This document shows positions 48,697 to 58,366 of a DNA stretch of 64,000 nucleotides, piece after piece. Position 1 is the stretch's first letter, and each line of letters begins with the position of its first letter. The stretch lies in the NCBI GenBank assembly GCA_947039485.1, contig CAMQZC010000005.1, positions 42,989 through 106,988 of the forward strand, read 5' to 3'. A program made the translations under genes and the position numbers. This stretch comes from an uncultured Verrucomicrobiales bacterium. Its GTDB lineage: Bacteria; Verrucomicrobiota; Verrucomicrobiia; Verrucomicrobiales; Akkermansiaceae. The notes beneath the pieces are model-generated. The model worked only from the letters and a program-made list of their open reading frames with translations. It ran no database searches and was not told the origin of the DNA.

Positions 48697-51423
48697 TTAG
48701 CCCTTGGCGATGAGTGCTGCCTGTGCTGCTGCCAGACGTGCGGTGGGCACGCGGTAGGGGGAGCAGGAGACATAGCTCAGACCGAGCTTGTCGCAGAACT
48801 TGATTGAGTCAGGGTCGCCGCCGTGCTCACCACAGATGCCGAGCTTGATGTCAGGGCGTGTGACACGGCCGAGCTTGCAGGCTATCTCCATGAGCTTGCC
48901 TACGCCTTCTTGGTCGATGCTGGCAAAGACGTTCTTCTTGACAATCTCATTGTCCTGATAGATGGGCAGGAAGGCGCCAGAGTCATCACGGCTCATGCCA
49001 AGGGCGGTCTGCGTGAGGTCATTGGTGCCAAAGGAGAAGAATTTTGCGTTCTCTGCAATCTCGTCTGCGGTGACGCAGGCGCGAGGAATCTCGATCATGG
49101 TGCCAACTTGGTAGCTGACAGTCTTGCCCTTCTCTGCGAATACCTCGCGAGCGGTGCGGTCGATGATTTGTTTTTGCAGCTCAAGCTCCTTGCTAAAGGA
49201 GATGAGCGGAACCATGATTTCAGGCTTGACCTCGATGCCTTCTTCTTCAGAGGCTTCGATGGCGGCTTCGATGATGGCGCGTGTTTGCATCTCGGTGATC
49301 TCGGGGAAGGCGATGCCGAGGCGGCAGCCGCGGTGACCGAGCATGGGGTTGAACTCATGGAGATCATTGACGCGGCGTGTGACAACGTCAACGCTCATGC
49401 CAAACTTCTCAGCGAGGTCTTCCTGCTGTTCACGTGTTTGGGGGAGGAACTCATGGAGAGGGGGATCGAGCAGGCGGATGGTGGCAGGCATGCCAGCAAG
49501 TGCCTTGAAGATGCCCTTGAAGTCGCTCTTCTGGAAGGGGAGGAGGTTCTTGAGTGCTTCCTTGCGATCCTCTACGCTAGTAGAGAGAATCATTCGGCGC
49601 ATGAAGTCGATGCGGTTGCCGTTGAAGAACATGTGCTCCGTGCGGCAGAGACCAATACCCGTGGCGCCAAAGGCGATAGCTGCCTGTGCTTGGTCGGGGG
49701 AGTCAGCGTTGGTGCGCACGGTCATGCGAGTAGCTTTGTTGCACCATTCCATGACGCGTGCAAAGTCGAGGTAGGTTGCGCTCTGCTCAGGCTTGATGCT
49801 CTTGTCGATGAGTACTTGAACAATCTCAGAGGCAGATGTGCCAACCTTGCCAGCATAGACCTTGCCAGCTGTGCCGTCGATGGAGAGGTAATCACCCTCC
49901 TTGAAGACGCGGCCATTGGCGCGGACGCTGCGTGTGTCGTAGTCGATTTGAATCTCCTCAGCACCACAGACGCATACCTTACCCATCTGGCGGGCAACGA
50001 GAGCTGCATGGCTGGATACACCACCGCGAGCGGTGAGGATGCCCTCAGCCGCAATCATGCCGCGAAGATCCTCTGGGGAGGTCTCGATGCGCACGAGTAG
50101 TACTTTCTCACCACGGGCAGCTGCATCAGCGCAGCGCAGGGAGTTGAGGTAAATGCGGCCAGATGCAGCACCAGGACCAGCTGGGAGACCCGAGCCGATG
50201 CACTGAGCGGCCTTGATGGCATCACTGTTGAAGATGGGGGAGAGGAGCTGGTCAACCTGATCTGCAGGGATGCGTTTGACAGCAGTCTCCCAGTCGATGA
50301 GACCGTTCTTCTCCATATCGCAGGCGATGCGGAAGGCCGCCATGCCTGTGCGCTTGCCGTTACGAGTCTGGAGCATGTAGACGTGACCCTCTTGGATGGT
50401 GAACTCGAAGTCCTGCATGTCATGGAAGTGCTTTTCAAGAGTCTTGCGGATCTCGCAGAGCTCATCATAAGCAGCAGGCATGATAGAGGCCATCTCTGCT
50501 ACTGGTGAGGGAGTGCGCACACCGGCCACGACATCCTCGCCCTGAGCATTGATGAGGAACTCACCGTAGAAAATATTCTCACCTGTAGCAGGGTTGCGGG
50601 TGAAGGCAACACCGGAGCCTGAGGCATCCGAGGTGTTACCAAAGACCATGCTCTGCACGCTTACAGCTGTACCCCACTCGCTGGGAATGTTGTACTTCTG
50701 GCGGTAGACGATAGCGCGGTCGTTGTTCCAAGAGTTGAAGACGGCACCGATGGCGCCCTGCAGCTGATCCCAAGGATTGCTGGGGAAGCTCTGTCCTGTG
50801 CGCTTGAGGATGAGAGCCTTGAACTGTGCGACAAGCTCCTTGTTGTCCTCGGCGTTGAGCTCGGAGTCTGCGAGTTCTGTGTTGCCGTAGCGTTCTTGCT
50901 TGAGCTCTGCGATGATGGTCTCAAAGGGTTCGTGATCTTCGTTTTCTTCCTTTTGGACGCCCATGACGACGTCACCATACATCTGAACAAAGCGGCGGTA
51001 GCAGTCCCACGCGAAGCGTTCATTCTGGGTAGCCTTGCACATAGCCTCGACAGTCTTGTCGTTGAGGCCGAGGTTGAGGATCGTGTCCATCATGCCAGGC
51101 ATGGATTCACGGGAGCCAGAGCGCACGGAGAGGAGTAAAGGCATCCCCTCGGTATCGCCAAACTTTTGGTCGAGGAGTTCTTCCATGCGAGCAACGCCAT
51201 CTTTGCTCTCTGCATCGAGGGATGCGGGGTAGTTTAAGCCATTGGCGTAGTAGTATGTGCAGACATCAGTTGTGATGGTGTAGCCCGGAGGCACTGGGAG
51301 ACCGATGCGTGCCATTTCTGCGAGATTAGCGCCTTTGCCGCCGAGGAGTGGCTTCATGGTACCGTTGCCGTCAGCAGTACCGCCGCCGAAGTGATAGACG
51401 TGTTTTTCGTTGTTCTTTTTCAT
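48697..51423 (-). CDS. ppdK: pyruvate phosphate dikinase
   Basis: A 908-residue enzyme that interconverts pyruvate, ATP and phosphate with phosphoenolpyruvate, AMP and pyrophosphate. The nucleotide-binding domain has [27 protein letters not shown] in order; the phosphohistidine domain has [20 protein letters not shown] with catalytic His at about residue 472; the PEP-binding barrel ends with [18 protein letters not shown] and [17 protein letters not shown]. Length is standard. The start [15 protein letters not shown] is chosen; MAHSSNTH at 51447 is also possible. A TTGACA-N17-TACTAT promoter lies at 51479-51507. It probably works in glycolysis with pyrophosphate instead of pyruvate kinase. 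Confidence 0.96.
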   Translation of the reverse strand: MKKNNEKHVYHFGGGTADGNGTMKPLLGGKGANLAEMARIGLPVPPGYTITTDVCTYYYANGLNYPASLDAESKDGVARMEELLDQKFGDTEGMPLLLSVRSGSRESMPGMMDTILNLGLNDKTVEAMCKATQNERFAWDCYRRFVQMYGDVVMGVQKEENEDHEPFETIIAELKQERYGNTELADSELNAEDNKELVAQFKALILKRTGQSFPSNPWDQLQGAIGAVFNSWNNDRAIVYRQKYNIPSEWGTAVSVQSMVFGNTSDASGSGVAFTRNPATGENIFYGEFLINAQGEDVVAGVRTPSPVAEMASIMPAAYDELCEIRKTLEKHFHDMQDFEFTIQEGHVYMLQTRNGKRTGMAAFRIACDMEKNGLIDWETAVKRIPADQVDQLLSPIFNSDAIKAAQCIGSGLPAGPGAASGRIYLNSLRCADAAARGEKVLLVRIETSPEDLRGMIAAEGILTARGGVSSHAALVARQMGKVCVCGAEEIQIDYDTRSVRANGRVFKEGDYLSIDGTAGKVYAGKVGTSASEIVQVLIDKSIKPEQSATYLDFARVMEWCNKATRMTVRTNADSPDQAQAAIAFGATGIGLCRTEHMFFNGNRIDFMRRMILSTSVEDRKEALKNLLPFQKSDFKGIFKALAGMPATIRLLDPPLHEFLPQTREQQEDLAEKFGMSVDVVTRRVNDLHEFNPMLGHRGCRLGIAFPEITEMQTRAIIEAAIEASEEEGIEVKPEIMVPLISFSKELELQKQIIDRTAREVFAEKGKTVSYQVGTMIEIPRACVTADEIAENAKFFSFGTNDLTQTALGMSRDDSGAFLPIYQDNEIVKKNVFASIDQEGVGKLMEIACKLGRVTRPDIKLGICGEHGGDPDSIKFCDKLGLSYVSCSPYRVPTARLAAAQAALIAKG

Positions 51424-51478
51424 ATGCGTATTTGAGGAATGGGCCATGTTTGCACACAGCTCAAGAGGAGTATGTAGA

Positions 51479-51507
51479 ATAGTAACGCAGACTCACGTAA
51501 CTGTCAA
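51479..51507 (-). promoter_or_regulatory. promoter of ppdK
   Basis: TTGACA and TACTAT separated by 17 bases on the minus strand. Confidence 0.7.
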
Positions 51508-51544
51508 GATTCAGGCGGTATTATGGCGCGGAATACGCAAATAA

Positions 51545-53092
51545 TTAGAGCTCTTGCAACCAAAGCCAAAATTTCTCAGCCCATGGGCGTGAGATTCCTG
51601 CTATTTCTGCAATCTCCGCTGCGGATTTGCTGCGTAGGTTGGGCAGGCTGCGGAATGCCTGCAGTAGCTGAATCTTGCGCTTCTCCGTCATGCCGGGGTA
51701 GGCATCAAGTCGGCTCTCCTTGACACGCTTTCGCACCAGCAATTCATTGTAATTATTAGCAAATCGGTGAGCCTCATCACGCAGTCGCTGCAATAGTTTG
51801 AGTGCTCCAGAGTTGCGCTCTAGAATGAGCGGCTCCGAGATGCCGGGGCGGTAGAGCTCCTCATCGCGCTTGGCAAGACCGACGAGAGGCATCTTCTCTA
51901 GACCAAAGTCCTTGAGCACCTCATAGGCGATATTGAGCTGCCCCTTGCCACCATCAACCACCACCAGAGAAGGGACTGTGATTGGAGCCTGACCAGCTGC
52001 GCTAAGCTCCAGCAGCCAGCTGTAGTTATCCATGTCATGGGGCTTCTTGTGGAGAGATGAGCTCTCATGCAGGATGCGCGAGTAGCGGCGGCGGATGACC
52101 TCGAGCATCGAGGCAAAGTCATTTTGTCCATCAACCCCCTTGATACGGTAGCGGCGGTAAGCCTTGTTATCAGGGCGCCCATTGCTAAATCGCACCATCG
52201 AGGCGACAATATGATTATCGGAGAGATTAGAGATATCAAAGCACTCCATAATGACAGGTGGCGCCATGCCCAGAGCCTGACCCAACTCCTCAAGGTCCTC
52301 GCTGGGGCGCAGCGTGCCGGGTAGATCCCCCGTCTTGCGGGTAAAGCGTCGTGCAGGCTCCAGCGTCTTGATAATATTCTCGCGGATATCGCGCAGCTTT
52401 GCCGCCTGCTCAAACTCCATGGCATCCGAGGCTGCCATCATCTCTGCGCTGAGGTCATCGAGATGCTCCTTGCGGTTGCGTCCCTCCAGCAGGCCGATAG
52501 CTGCATCAAACTGCTCACGGTAATCCTCCTCACTGATCCGCCCAACGCAGGGGGCGGAGCATTGGCGGATGATATCATCATGGCAGTGTAGATACTCCTT
52601 TTCTCCCGGGTGACGAGCCGAGCAGCTGCGTAGCTTAAAGCGATGATTGAGCCATTCTACCGTCTCCTTGAGCGCGCCGCCGTGGACAAATGGCCCAATA
52701 TAGCGCGCGCCATCCTCTTTCTTGAGTCGCACCAAGCTCATGCGCGGCAGCTTATCCTGAATGGAGGCGCGGAGCATGTAGTAGCGCTTATCATCGCGCA
52801 TCTGCACATTGTAGTGAGGGCGGTAGTCTTTGATGAGCTTTTGCTCAAGGATGAGTGCCTCGGAATCATTGCGCAGCTCGTAGTAGTCAAAATCCTCGAT
52901 AGCCGCGATGAGGGCGCGGGTCTTGCTGTTCTCTAGCGTGGCGCGAGAGGGAGCGAAGTAGTTGGCAAGGCGGCGTTTGAGATCTTTAGCCTTGCCGACA
53001 TAGATGATGCCGCCAGAGTCGTTTTTCATGAGATAAACGCCTGGGCAGTGAGGGCTAGCGCGCCACTTCTCTTTGATCTCATCGGCGGTCAT
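51545..53092 (-). CDS. uvrC: excinuclease ABC subunit C
   Basis: A 515-residue UvrC, the nuclease that incises DNA on both sides of a lesion in nucleotide excision repair. The GIY-YIG domain is at the N-terminus (GVYLMKNDSGGIIYVGKAKDLKRRL, residues ~15-40), the UVR motif is MEFEQAAKLRDIRENI near residue 205, the RNase H-like domain holds ECFDISNLSDNHIVASMVRF and VVVDGGKGQLNIA, and a C-terminal helix-hairpin-helix ends the protein. It is about 95 residues shorter than E. coli UvrC. The ATG at 53092 starts the standard N-terminus; a longer frame upstream adds 91 residues without homology and overlaps fabG's promoter region. Confidence 0.95.
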   Translation of the reverse strand: MTADEIKEKWRASPHCPGVYLMKNDSGGIIYVGKAKDLKRRLANYFAPSRATLENSKTRALIAAIEDFDYYELRNDSEALILEQKLIKDYRPHYNVQMRDDKRYYMLRASIQDKLPRMSLVRLKKEDGARYIGPFVHGGALKETVEWLNHRFKLRSCSARHPGEKEYLHCHDDIIRQCSAPCVGRISEEDYREQFDAAIGLLEGRNRKEHLDDLSAEMMAASDAMEFEQAAKLRDIRENIIKTLEPARRFTRKTGDLPGTLRPSEDLEELGQALGMAPPVIMECFDISNLSDNHIVASMVRFSNGRPDNKAYRRYRIKGVDGQNDFASMLEVIRRRYSRILHESSSLHKKPHDMDNYSWLLELSAAGQAPITVPSLVVVDGGKGQLNIAYEVLKDFGLEKMPLVGLAKRDEELYRPGISEPLILERNSGALKLLQRLRDEAHRFANNYNELLVRKRVKESRLDAYPGMTEKRKIQLLQAFRSLPNLRSKSAAEIAEIAGISRPWAEKFWLWLQEL

Positions 53093-53242
53093 ATACGGGG
53101 ATATCTTAACAGCTGGGGATAGAGAAGACGAGCGATTTTCTTGTAATCGGAGAAAGGCGAGTCCGAGGAACGCCGTTCTTTGGGTGGATTGTGGGCGCTG
53201 CCTGCATCTGACAGGGCAAAGCTGCGCACATGAAACTTTTTC

Positions 53243-53271
53243 TTGCCATGCCCCCAAGCTTCCTTTAAAAT
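53243..53271 (+). promoter_or_regulatory. promoter of fabG
   Basis: TTGCCA and TAAAAT separated by 17 bases; the ATG at 53282 lies ten bases after the -10 element. Confidence 0.55.
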
Positions 53272-53281
53272 ACCACCTATC

Positions 53282-54028
53282 ATGAAACGACTTGAAGGCA
53301 AAACTGCAATCGTCACAGGAGCAGGCCGAGGTATTGGCCAGGCTGTCGCTCACCGCTTCGCTCAAGAAGGCGCAAAGGTTATTCTCATCTCGCGCAATCC
53401 CGCATCCTGCGGTGGCGCAGCGGATGCTATCAACGCTGAGTACCCCGATAGCTGCAAGGCTTATCCCTGCGATGTCGCCGATGCCGCAGCTGTCGAAGCT
53501 TGCGTCAAGGCGCTGCTCGTTGATTTCCCCAGCATCGATATTCTCGTCAATAACGCCGGCATCACCAAGGATGGCTTGCTCATGCGTATGAAAGAGGCTG
53601 ATTGGGATGCCGTCATTGATACTAATTTGAAGAGCGTGTTCCTCTTTGTCAAAGCTCTCATGCGCAATATTTCCAAGAGCTCGGCTGGTCGCATCATCAA
53701 CATGGGCTCCGTCGTCGGCATCAGCGGCAACATGGGTCAGGCCAACTATGCGGCTTCGAAGGCTGGTCTCATCGGCTTCTCCAAGTCGGTGGCTCAGGAG
53801 CTTGCTAGCCGCAAGGTGACCTGCAACGTGATTGCTCCGGGCTTTATCGCAACTGAGATGACCGATGCGATCCCTGAGAAGGTACGTGATTCAATCCTTG
53901 CTAATATTCCTATGAAGAGCATGGGTAGCCCTGAGGATATTGCGAACTGCGCTCTTTATCTCGCCTCAGATGAGGCTGGCTACATGACAGGTCAGGTGCT
54001 GGTCTGTGATGGCGGCATGACGATGTAA
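53282..54028 (+). CDS. fabG: 3-oxoacyl-[acyl-carrier-protein] reductase
   Basis: A 248-residue short-chain dehydrogenase that reduces 3-oxoacyl-ACP with NADPH in fatty-acid elongation. The cofactor motif TGAGRGIG is at residues 12-19, NNAGITKDGLLMRM near 86 is FabG-specific, and the catalytic Tyr156 and Lys160 are in NYAASKAG. GSVVGISGNMGQ precedes them with the catalytic Ser. The C-terminal EDIANCALYLASDEAGYMTGQVLVCDGGM is standard. A promoter lies right upstream, giving a nearly leaderless message, and a terminator follows. Confidence 0.96.
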   Translation: MKRLEGKTAIVTGAGRGIGQAVAHRFAQEGAKVILISRNPASCGGAADAINAEYPDSCKAYPCDVADAAAVEACVKALLVDFPSIDILVNNAGITKDGLLMRMKEADWDAVIDTNLKSVFLFVKALMRNISKSSAGRIINMGSVVGISGNMGQANYAASKAGLIGFSKSVAQELASRKVTCNVIAPGFIATEMTDAIPEKVRDSILANIPMKSMGSPEDIANCALYLASDEAGYMTGQVLVCDGGMTM

Positions 54029-54054
54029 GTTGTCTGCTAATCTGATATCATTTC

Positions 54055-54090
54055 AACCTGCATGTCGGCTCGGCATGCAGGTTTTATTTT
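54055..54090 (+). terminator. intrinsic terminator of fabG
   Basis: Perfect ten-base-pair stem AACCTGCATG, loop of nine, followed by TTATTTTTC. It lies across an upstream candidate start of the next gene, which is one reason that start is rejected. Confidence 0.85.
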
Positions 54091-54118
54091 TCATATTGAC
54101 TTCAAAAACACACATAAG

Positions 54119-55588
54119 ATGAGAACAGCTGCAACTCAGGTGATTCGCGATGCGGAGGCCTCACTTTTTGCCAGTGGGAAGATTGCATCCTTAGAGCTGA
54201 TGGATCGCGTGATTGCTCGCATGGCTGCGAGCTGGCGCGCACATCCGTACGCTCGCTGCTTCCCTGCGCAGAAGACGCGCTGTCTGATCTATGCTGGCAG
54301 GGGCAACAACGCTGGCGATGCGATTGGACTTGCCGCCGCGCTGGGTATGCGGCTGACAATTCGCTATGCCTCAGATACGCAGCACCTCGCACGCGATAGT
54401 GCGCTGCAGCTGGCGCGTGCCGCTGAGCTTGCGGGTGAGTTGCCCGAGCTTGAGGCTGATGAGCATCTCCTGATTATTGATGGCTTGCTGGGATCTGGTA
54501 CAACAGGCGAGCTACGCCCCCACTATGCGGAGCTGATTGATGAGCTCAATGCGATGCGGCTACGCTACCCAAGCTCTCTCTGTCTAGCCATTGATATCCC
54601 CAGCGGGTTGCATCCCGAGACGGGTGTGCCAAGCAGCAGCTGCGTCAGAGCAGATATCACACTACCCATAGGCTGTATCAAGTCGGGGATGCTAGCGGAT
54701 AGCGCAACGGGCTATGTGGGGCGACTGATGCCCATTGCTTTGCCTGAGCTAGAGCTCCCCCAAGGAGCCGCTGATGTTGTCGAGCACCAGCACCTCGGCT
54801 CATGGATCAAGCCCCGCGCCTATGAATCTTATAAGAATAAGATGGGGCATTTGCATATCATTGCTGGCTCAAAGGGCTATATCGGTGCGGCTCAACTCTG
54901 CGCAGAGTCGGCTCTGCGCACAGGTGCTGGGCTAGTCACGCTGCATTGCTCTGTCGACATTAGTCCTATTCTCTCGTCTCGTGTAGCGGCTGAAGTGATG
55001 GTTCGCTCGTATGAGAGCATGGCTGATATTGAGACGGCTCAGGCTGATGCGCTGCTTATTGGTCCGGGCTTGGGTCAACCCTCCGCATCTGATCGCAAGG
55101 CACTCCATCATCTCATATTAAGCACGCACTGCCCCCTCATCCTCGATGCTGATGCTCTCAATATGGTAGCCGCAGAGGGCTGGCAGCTCCCCGAGCATAG
55201 CATCATCACGCCTCACCCGGGTGAGATGCGCCGCCTCGCTGGGGATCCATTGGGCGATCGCGTGGCTTGGGCGCAGCAGTTGCTGCACAGCTATAGCGGC
55301 GTCCTCTTGCTCAAAGGGGCTCGTACGCTCATCTGCTCGCAATCATCCCAGACGCTCTATTATAATAGTACAGGAGGCCCCTTCATGTCCAATGGGGGGC
55401 AGGGCGATGTACTCGCTGGCTGCATCGCAGCCCTTGCGGCTAGTGGCATGCCTTGCATGGCCGCGGCGGCGGCAGGCGCCTATCTCTGCGGCCTTGCTGC
55501 AGAGCATGCACGCGCTAGTCAGGGCATGAGCCCTGCCATCACAGCAAGCCAGACATCGGCATTTATTCCTCGCTCGATGGGGCTGTAA
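54119..55588 (+). CDS. nnr: bifunctional NAD(P)HX epimerase / ADP-dependent dehydratase
   Basis: A 489-residue repair enzyme that restores hydrated NADH and NADPH. The N-terminal epimerase domain contains YAGRGNNAGDAIGLAAAL near residue 60 and IIDGLLGSGTTGELRP near 120. The C-terminal ribokinase-like dehydratase has GHLHIIAGSKGYIGAAQL near 242, RTGAGLVTLHC, LLIGPGLGQ, and the catalytic block MSNGGQGDVLAGCIAAL near 423. Both domains look intact. The start at 54119 (MRTAATQV) lies after the fabG terminator and gives the standard N-terminus, including VIRDAEASL as the first helix. Confidence 0.93.
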   Translation: MRTAATQVIRDAEASLFASGKIASLELMDRVIARMAASWRAHPYARCFPAQKTRCLIYAGRGNNAGDAIGLAAALGMRLTIRYASDTQHLARDSALQLARAAELAGELPELEADEHLLIIDGLLGSGTTGELRPHYAELIDELNAMRLRYPSSLCLAIDIPSGLHPETGVPSSSCVRADITLPIGCIKSGMLADSATGYVGRLMPIALPELELPQGAADVVEHQHLGSWIKPRAYESYKNKMGHLHIIAGSKGYIGAAQLCAESALRTGAGLVTLHCSVDISPILSSRVAAEVMVRSYESMADIETAQADALLIGPGLGQPSASDRKALHHLILSTHCPLILDADALNMVAAEGWQLPEHSIITPHPGEMRRLAGDPLGDRVAWAQQLLHSYSGVLLLKGARTLICSQSSQTLYYNSTGGPFMSNGGQGDVLAGCIAALAASGMPCMAAAAAGAYLCGLAAEHARASQGMSPAITASQTSAFIPRSMGL

Positions 55589-55623
55589 AAGAAAGAGCCT
55601 CAATCACTAATGATTGAGGCTCT
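55585..55623 (-). terminator. intrinsic terminator after tRNA-Leu (CAA)
   Basis: Perfect 13-base-pair stem AGAGCCTCAATCA, loop CTAA, with a T-rich tail on the minus strand. It can also stop nnr transcripts. Confidence 0.85.
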
Positions 55624-55627
55624 CCTA

Positions 55628-55707
55628 TACCAGCTGCGGGACTCGAACCCGCACTCCGAAGAACTCGATTTTGAGTCGAGCGCGTCTACCAATTCCGCCA
55701 AGCTGGC
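55628..55707 (-). tRNA. tRNA-Leu (CAA)
   Basis: An 80-base leucine tRNA with acceptor GCCAGCT/AGCTGGT (first pair G-U), D arm TGGCGGAATTGGTAGACGCG, anticodon stem CTCGA, loop CTCAAAA giving CAA, medium variable arm, T arm GGGTTCGAGTCCC and discriminator A. Confidence 0.94.
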
Positions 55708-55733
55708 GCAAGTTTTGAGGCGTTGCGCAGAAC

Positions 55734-55762
55734 ATTAAACACCTTAGCACCCCCAATGTCAA
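55734..55762 (-). promoter_or_regulatory. promoter of tRNA-Leu (CAA)
   Basis: TTGACA and TTTAAT separated by 17 bases on the minus strand. Confidence 0.65.
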
Positions 55763-55791
55763 GTAGAAAGGCTGCTCGCATAGGATGAATT

Positions 55792-57630
55792 TTATAAATC
55801 ATCCCAGTCAGCCCCTGCGAGAGCCGCGTAGTAGCGGTGCCCCCAGAGTCGGCGGCGCATAGCGGAAGGGGAGGCGATGCCAAGGAGGAATCGCTTGCGT
55901 TGACCCTCTCGTGCAAAGCTGGGTAGCTCAGCTCCGGGCTCTAGGCTAGGAGGCTCGGGGGGATCGCTGAGTTCTCCGCAAGGGCTGCCGAGGCAGGCGG
56001 AGCAGTTGCCGCAGGGGGCGATAATCGCGTCCTCGCCCATGAAGTAGCGCTCAAGCGCGGCATTGAGACAGCTGCTGGATTGGAGCATCTGCTTCATCTG
56101 CGCCCAGCGCGTGAGCGAGGCCTCTCGACGTCTGCTGTAGTAGCTGCTGAGCTGCTCGGCGAGCTCTCCTGTGTCTGCATTGCCGCAGCGCGAGAGGAGC
56201 ATGGCCTGCTGGCGGAACTTGAGTGACCATTCTTGCGCGGCCTCGCAGTCTTGGAGGTAGCTCATGGCCTCAAGGTAGCTGCAATCCCATGCTTGAGCGG
56301 CGGCTTCTACCTCCGCATCGCGTTGCTGATCGAGCCAGCGCAGTCGCGCTTGCTCCTGATCATCGCGCCCGTCTAAGATCGTGGAGAGACTGTAGAGGGG
56401 GCGCACCTTGTAGTGCTTGTAGCCACGCCCCAGCAGCTCAACGCTACCTTCTAGTAATTTGAGCGCGCGCTGGGGTACATCCTCAGCGAGGTCACACTCA
56501 GTGCTCAGCTCCCAGAGGGAGACGACACGCTGGTTTGAGGGCAGCAGCCAGCGCAGACAGCGTAGCAGCCCCTCGGCATCGGGCTCCTCGGCCTTGATAC
56601 GGTTGCTAATCTCGCGGGAATCGCTGCCATTGAGCAGCACCATTGAGTAGGCTGGCTCACCATCACGTCCTGCACGGCCGGATTCTTGGACATAGGCCTC
56701 AGGTGAGCTCGGCGCATCGTAGTGGAGGACCGCGCGGAGATCGGGCTTGTCCACACCCATACCAAAGGCGATGGTGGCGACAAGGACGTTAATTTCATTG
56801 AGGAGGAAGGCATCTTGCAGTCGCTCTCTCTGATCGCTCGGTTGCCCTGCATGGTAGGCACGAGCCACATAGCCCCATGAGGAGATGAGCGCGGCGAGCT
56901 CCTCTACCTGCTTGCGTGTGCGGCAGTAGACGATGCTAGCTCCCTGAGCGTAGTCCTTGAGAAAGGCGTGGAGGGCGGCGGGTTTATCCTGCGCGGCGAG
57001 CACGAGACGGCGGATATTGCTGCGCTGGGGGGAGTAGATGAGAGAGTGTTCTTCCGTGATGCCAAAGGCGCGCCTGAGCTCAGCTTGCACCACGGGGGTC
57101 GCAGTGGCACTCAGCGCCATCAGGGCGCGAAACTTATGCTGCGCGTACCAGCTGGGGAGCTTGAGGTAGTCGGGGCGAAAGCTATGCCCCCACTCAGAGA
57201 CACAATGTGCCTCATCCACGACAAAGAGCGATAACTGCGCCTGCTCAATCGCGGCGCTGAGCTGCGCGTTCTCCAAGGACTCCGGAGCGACATAGAGGAG
57301 GCGTAGCTCATCCTCGCACAGCTGGCGGCAGAGCTCCTCGCGTTGCTCCTCACTCAGCGAGGAATCAAAGCGCGCCGCCGCGATGCCCAGAGCCTGTAGC
57401 TGCTGCACCTGATCGCGCATCAAGGCAATGAGAGGAGAGACAACAATAGAGAGCCCCCCCATCTGGAGGGCGGCAGCTTGGTAGCAGAGACTCTTGCCAT
57501 AACCCGTGGGCAGGATACCTAGGGCGGCGTGCCCCCCTACGACCCAGCGGATGAGATCAAGTTGACCCTCACGCCAAGCATCCTTACCTAGGGTGTGGAG
57601 GAGGGCGGTCTCATCGGCATTGCATATCAT
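55792..57630 (-). CDS. recQ: RecQ-family ATP-dependent DNA helicase
   Basis: A 612-residue 3'-5' superfamily 2 helicase. Motif I is LPTGYGKSLCYQ near residue 40; motif II is VVDEAHCVSEWGHSFRPDY near 136, with the RecQ aromatic loop; motif III is ALSATAT; motifs V and VI are ATIAFGMGVDKPDLR and QESGRAGRDGEP. The zinc-binding region after the helicase core is unusual: CGNCSACLGSPC sits very near the C-terminus (about residue 555). No HRDC domain is seen. A promoter (TTGCCC-N17-TAGCAT, 57637-57665) ends six bases before the ATG. Confidence 0.92.
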   Translation of the reverse strand: MICNADETALLHTLGKDAWREGQLDLIRWVVGGHAALGILPTGYGKSLCYQAAALQMGGLSIVVSPLIALMRDQVQQLQALGIAAARFDSSLSEEQREELCRQLCEDELRLLYVAPESLENAQLSAAIEQAQLSLFVVDEAHCVSEWGHSFRPDYLKLPSWYAQHKFRALMALSATATPVVQAELRRAFGITEEHSLIYSPQRSNIRRLVLAAQDKPAALHAFLKDYAQGASIVYCRTRKQVEELAALISSWGYVARAYHAGQPSDQRERLQDAFLLNEINVLVATIAFGMGVDKPDLRAVLHYDAPSSPEAYVQESGRAGRDGEPAYSMVLLNGSDSREISNRIKAEEPDAEGLLRCLRWLLPSNQRVVSLWELSTECDLAEDVPQRALKLLEGSVELLGRGYKHYKVRPLYSLSTILDGRDDQEQARLRWLDQQRDAEVEAAAQAWDCSYLEAMSYLQDCEAAQEWSLKFRQQAMLLSRCGNADTGELAEQLSSYYSRRREASLTRWAQMKQMLQSSSCLNAALERYFMGEDAIIAPCGNCSACLGSPCGELSDPPEPPSLEPGAELPSFAREGQRKRFLLGIASPSAMRRRLWGHRYYAALAGADWDDL

Positions 57631-57636
57631 GTACCC

Positions 57637-57665
57637 ATGCTAGCACGCAGGCGCAAAGAGGGCAA
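57637..57665 (-). promoter_or_regulatory. promoter of recQ
   Basis: TTGCCC and TAGCAT separated by 17 bases on the minus strand; six bases separate the -10 element from the ATG. Confidence 0.5.
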
Positions 57666-57731
57666 GAGCAATTAGAAAGCACCTGCCCAAATGCTCAAAC
57701 ACCCTCCCTGAGCGCAAGTCAGACAATGGAC

Positions 57732-57760
57732 TTGCTAATTGCTCCTGAAATAGGTATGAT
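57732..57760 (+). promoter_or_regulatory. promoter of the NlpC/P60 lipoprotein gene
   Basis: TTGCTA and TATGAT separated by 17 bases; six bases separate the -10 element from a GTG start at 57767. Confidence 0.65.
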
Positions 57761-57766
57761 GACCTC

Positions 57767-58309
57767 GTGTTGCCGCGAAACCTCCCTTTTTGTTTAAGCT
57801 TACTTTCTTTGTGCCTGATGATTGCGCTGAGCTCTTGCCAGCAGCAGCAGGGGCAAGCAGGCGATTATACCCCTGACTACCACTATGTGAAAGGGGAGAC
57901 CGCACAGTTGGTGAATGGTCGCGCCATCGCGCCGAAGGCTGCGCCCGATCGCGTGAAAAAGCTCATTGCCGCCGCCAACTCAATTTGCAACAGGCCCTAC
58001 CGCCGCGGTGGTGGTCACGGCAGGCATCATGACTCTGCCTATGACTGCTCGGGAGCCACAGCCTTTGCTCTGCGTGAGGCAGGCATGCTCCAAGAGGGCA
58101 AGTACCCCACATCGGGGAGCTTTCTGCGCTGGGGTCGCCCCGGCTATGGCAAGTGGGTGACAGTGTATACACGTCATGGGCATGTCTTTACAATGATTGC
58201 AGGTCTGCGCTTTGATACGACGGGTAGCCGTCGGGGTTTAGGTCCACGCTGGTATGACAAATCACGCCCCTGCCGCCACTTCAAGGTGCGCCACATCCCC
58301 GGCTATTAA
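57767..58309 (+). CDS. NlpC/P60-type lipoprotein, probable peptidoglycan endopeptidase
   Basis: A 180-residue lipoprotein. The signal peptide ends in lipobox LSSC and is followed by a Gln run (CQQQQGQ). The catalytic domain has YDCSGATAFAL with nucleophile Cys94, preceded by AAANSICNRPYRRGGG, and the general-base His is in RHGHVFTM near residue 140. The third polar residue cannot be assigned with certainty. The fold suggests cleavage of peptide cross-links in peptidoglycan. The start is the GTG at 57767, supported by the promoter position; a later ATG at residue 18 would remove the basic head of the signal. It stands alone between recQ (divergent) and the next gene. Confidence 0.8.
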   Translation: MLPRNLPFCLSLLSLCLMIALSSCQQQQGQAGDYTPDYHYVKGETAQLVNGRAIAPKAAPDRVKKLIAAANSICNRPYRRGGGHGRHHDSAYDCSGATAFALREAGMLQEGKYPTSGSFLRWGRPGYGKWVTVYTRHGHVFTMIAGLRFDTTGSRRGLGPRWYDKSRPCRHFKVRHIPGY

Positions 58310-58366
58310 GCTAGCCACACCCCCCTTCTCCGCCCTAATTATTTATATAAAACAACAACCTTAAAG

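Noticed and set aside
48823..50100. A 425-residue plus-strand frame
   Set aside because: Antisense shadow of ppdK; composition and absence of motifs argue against a gene.
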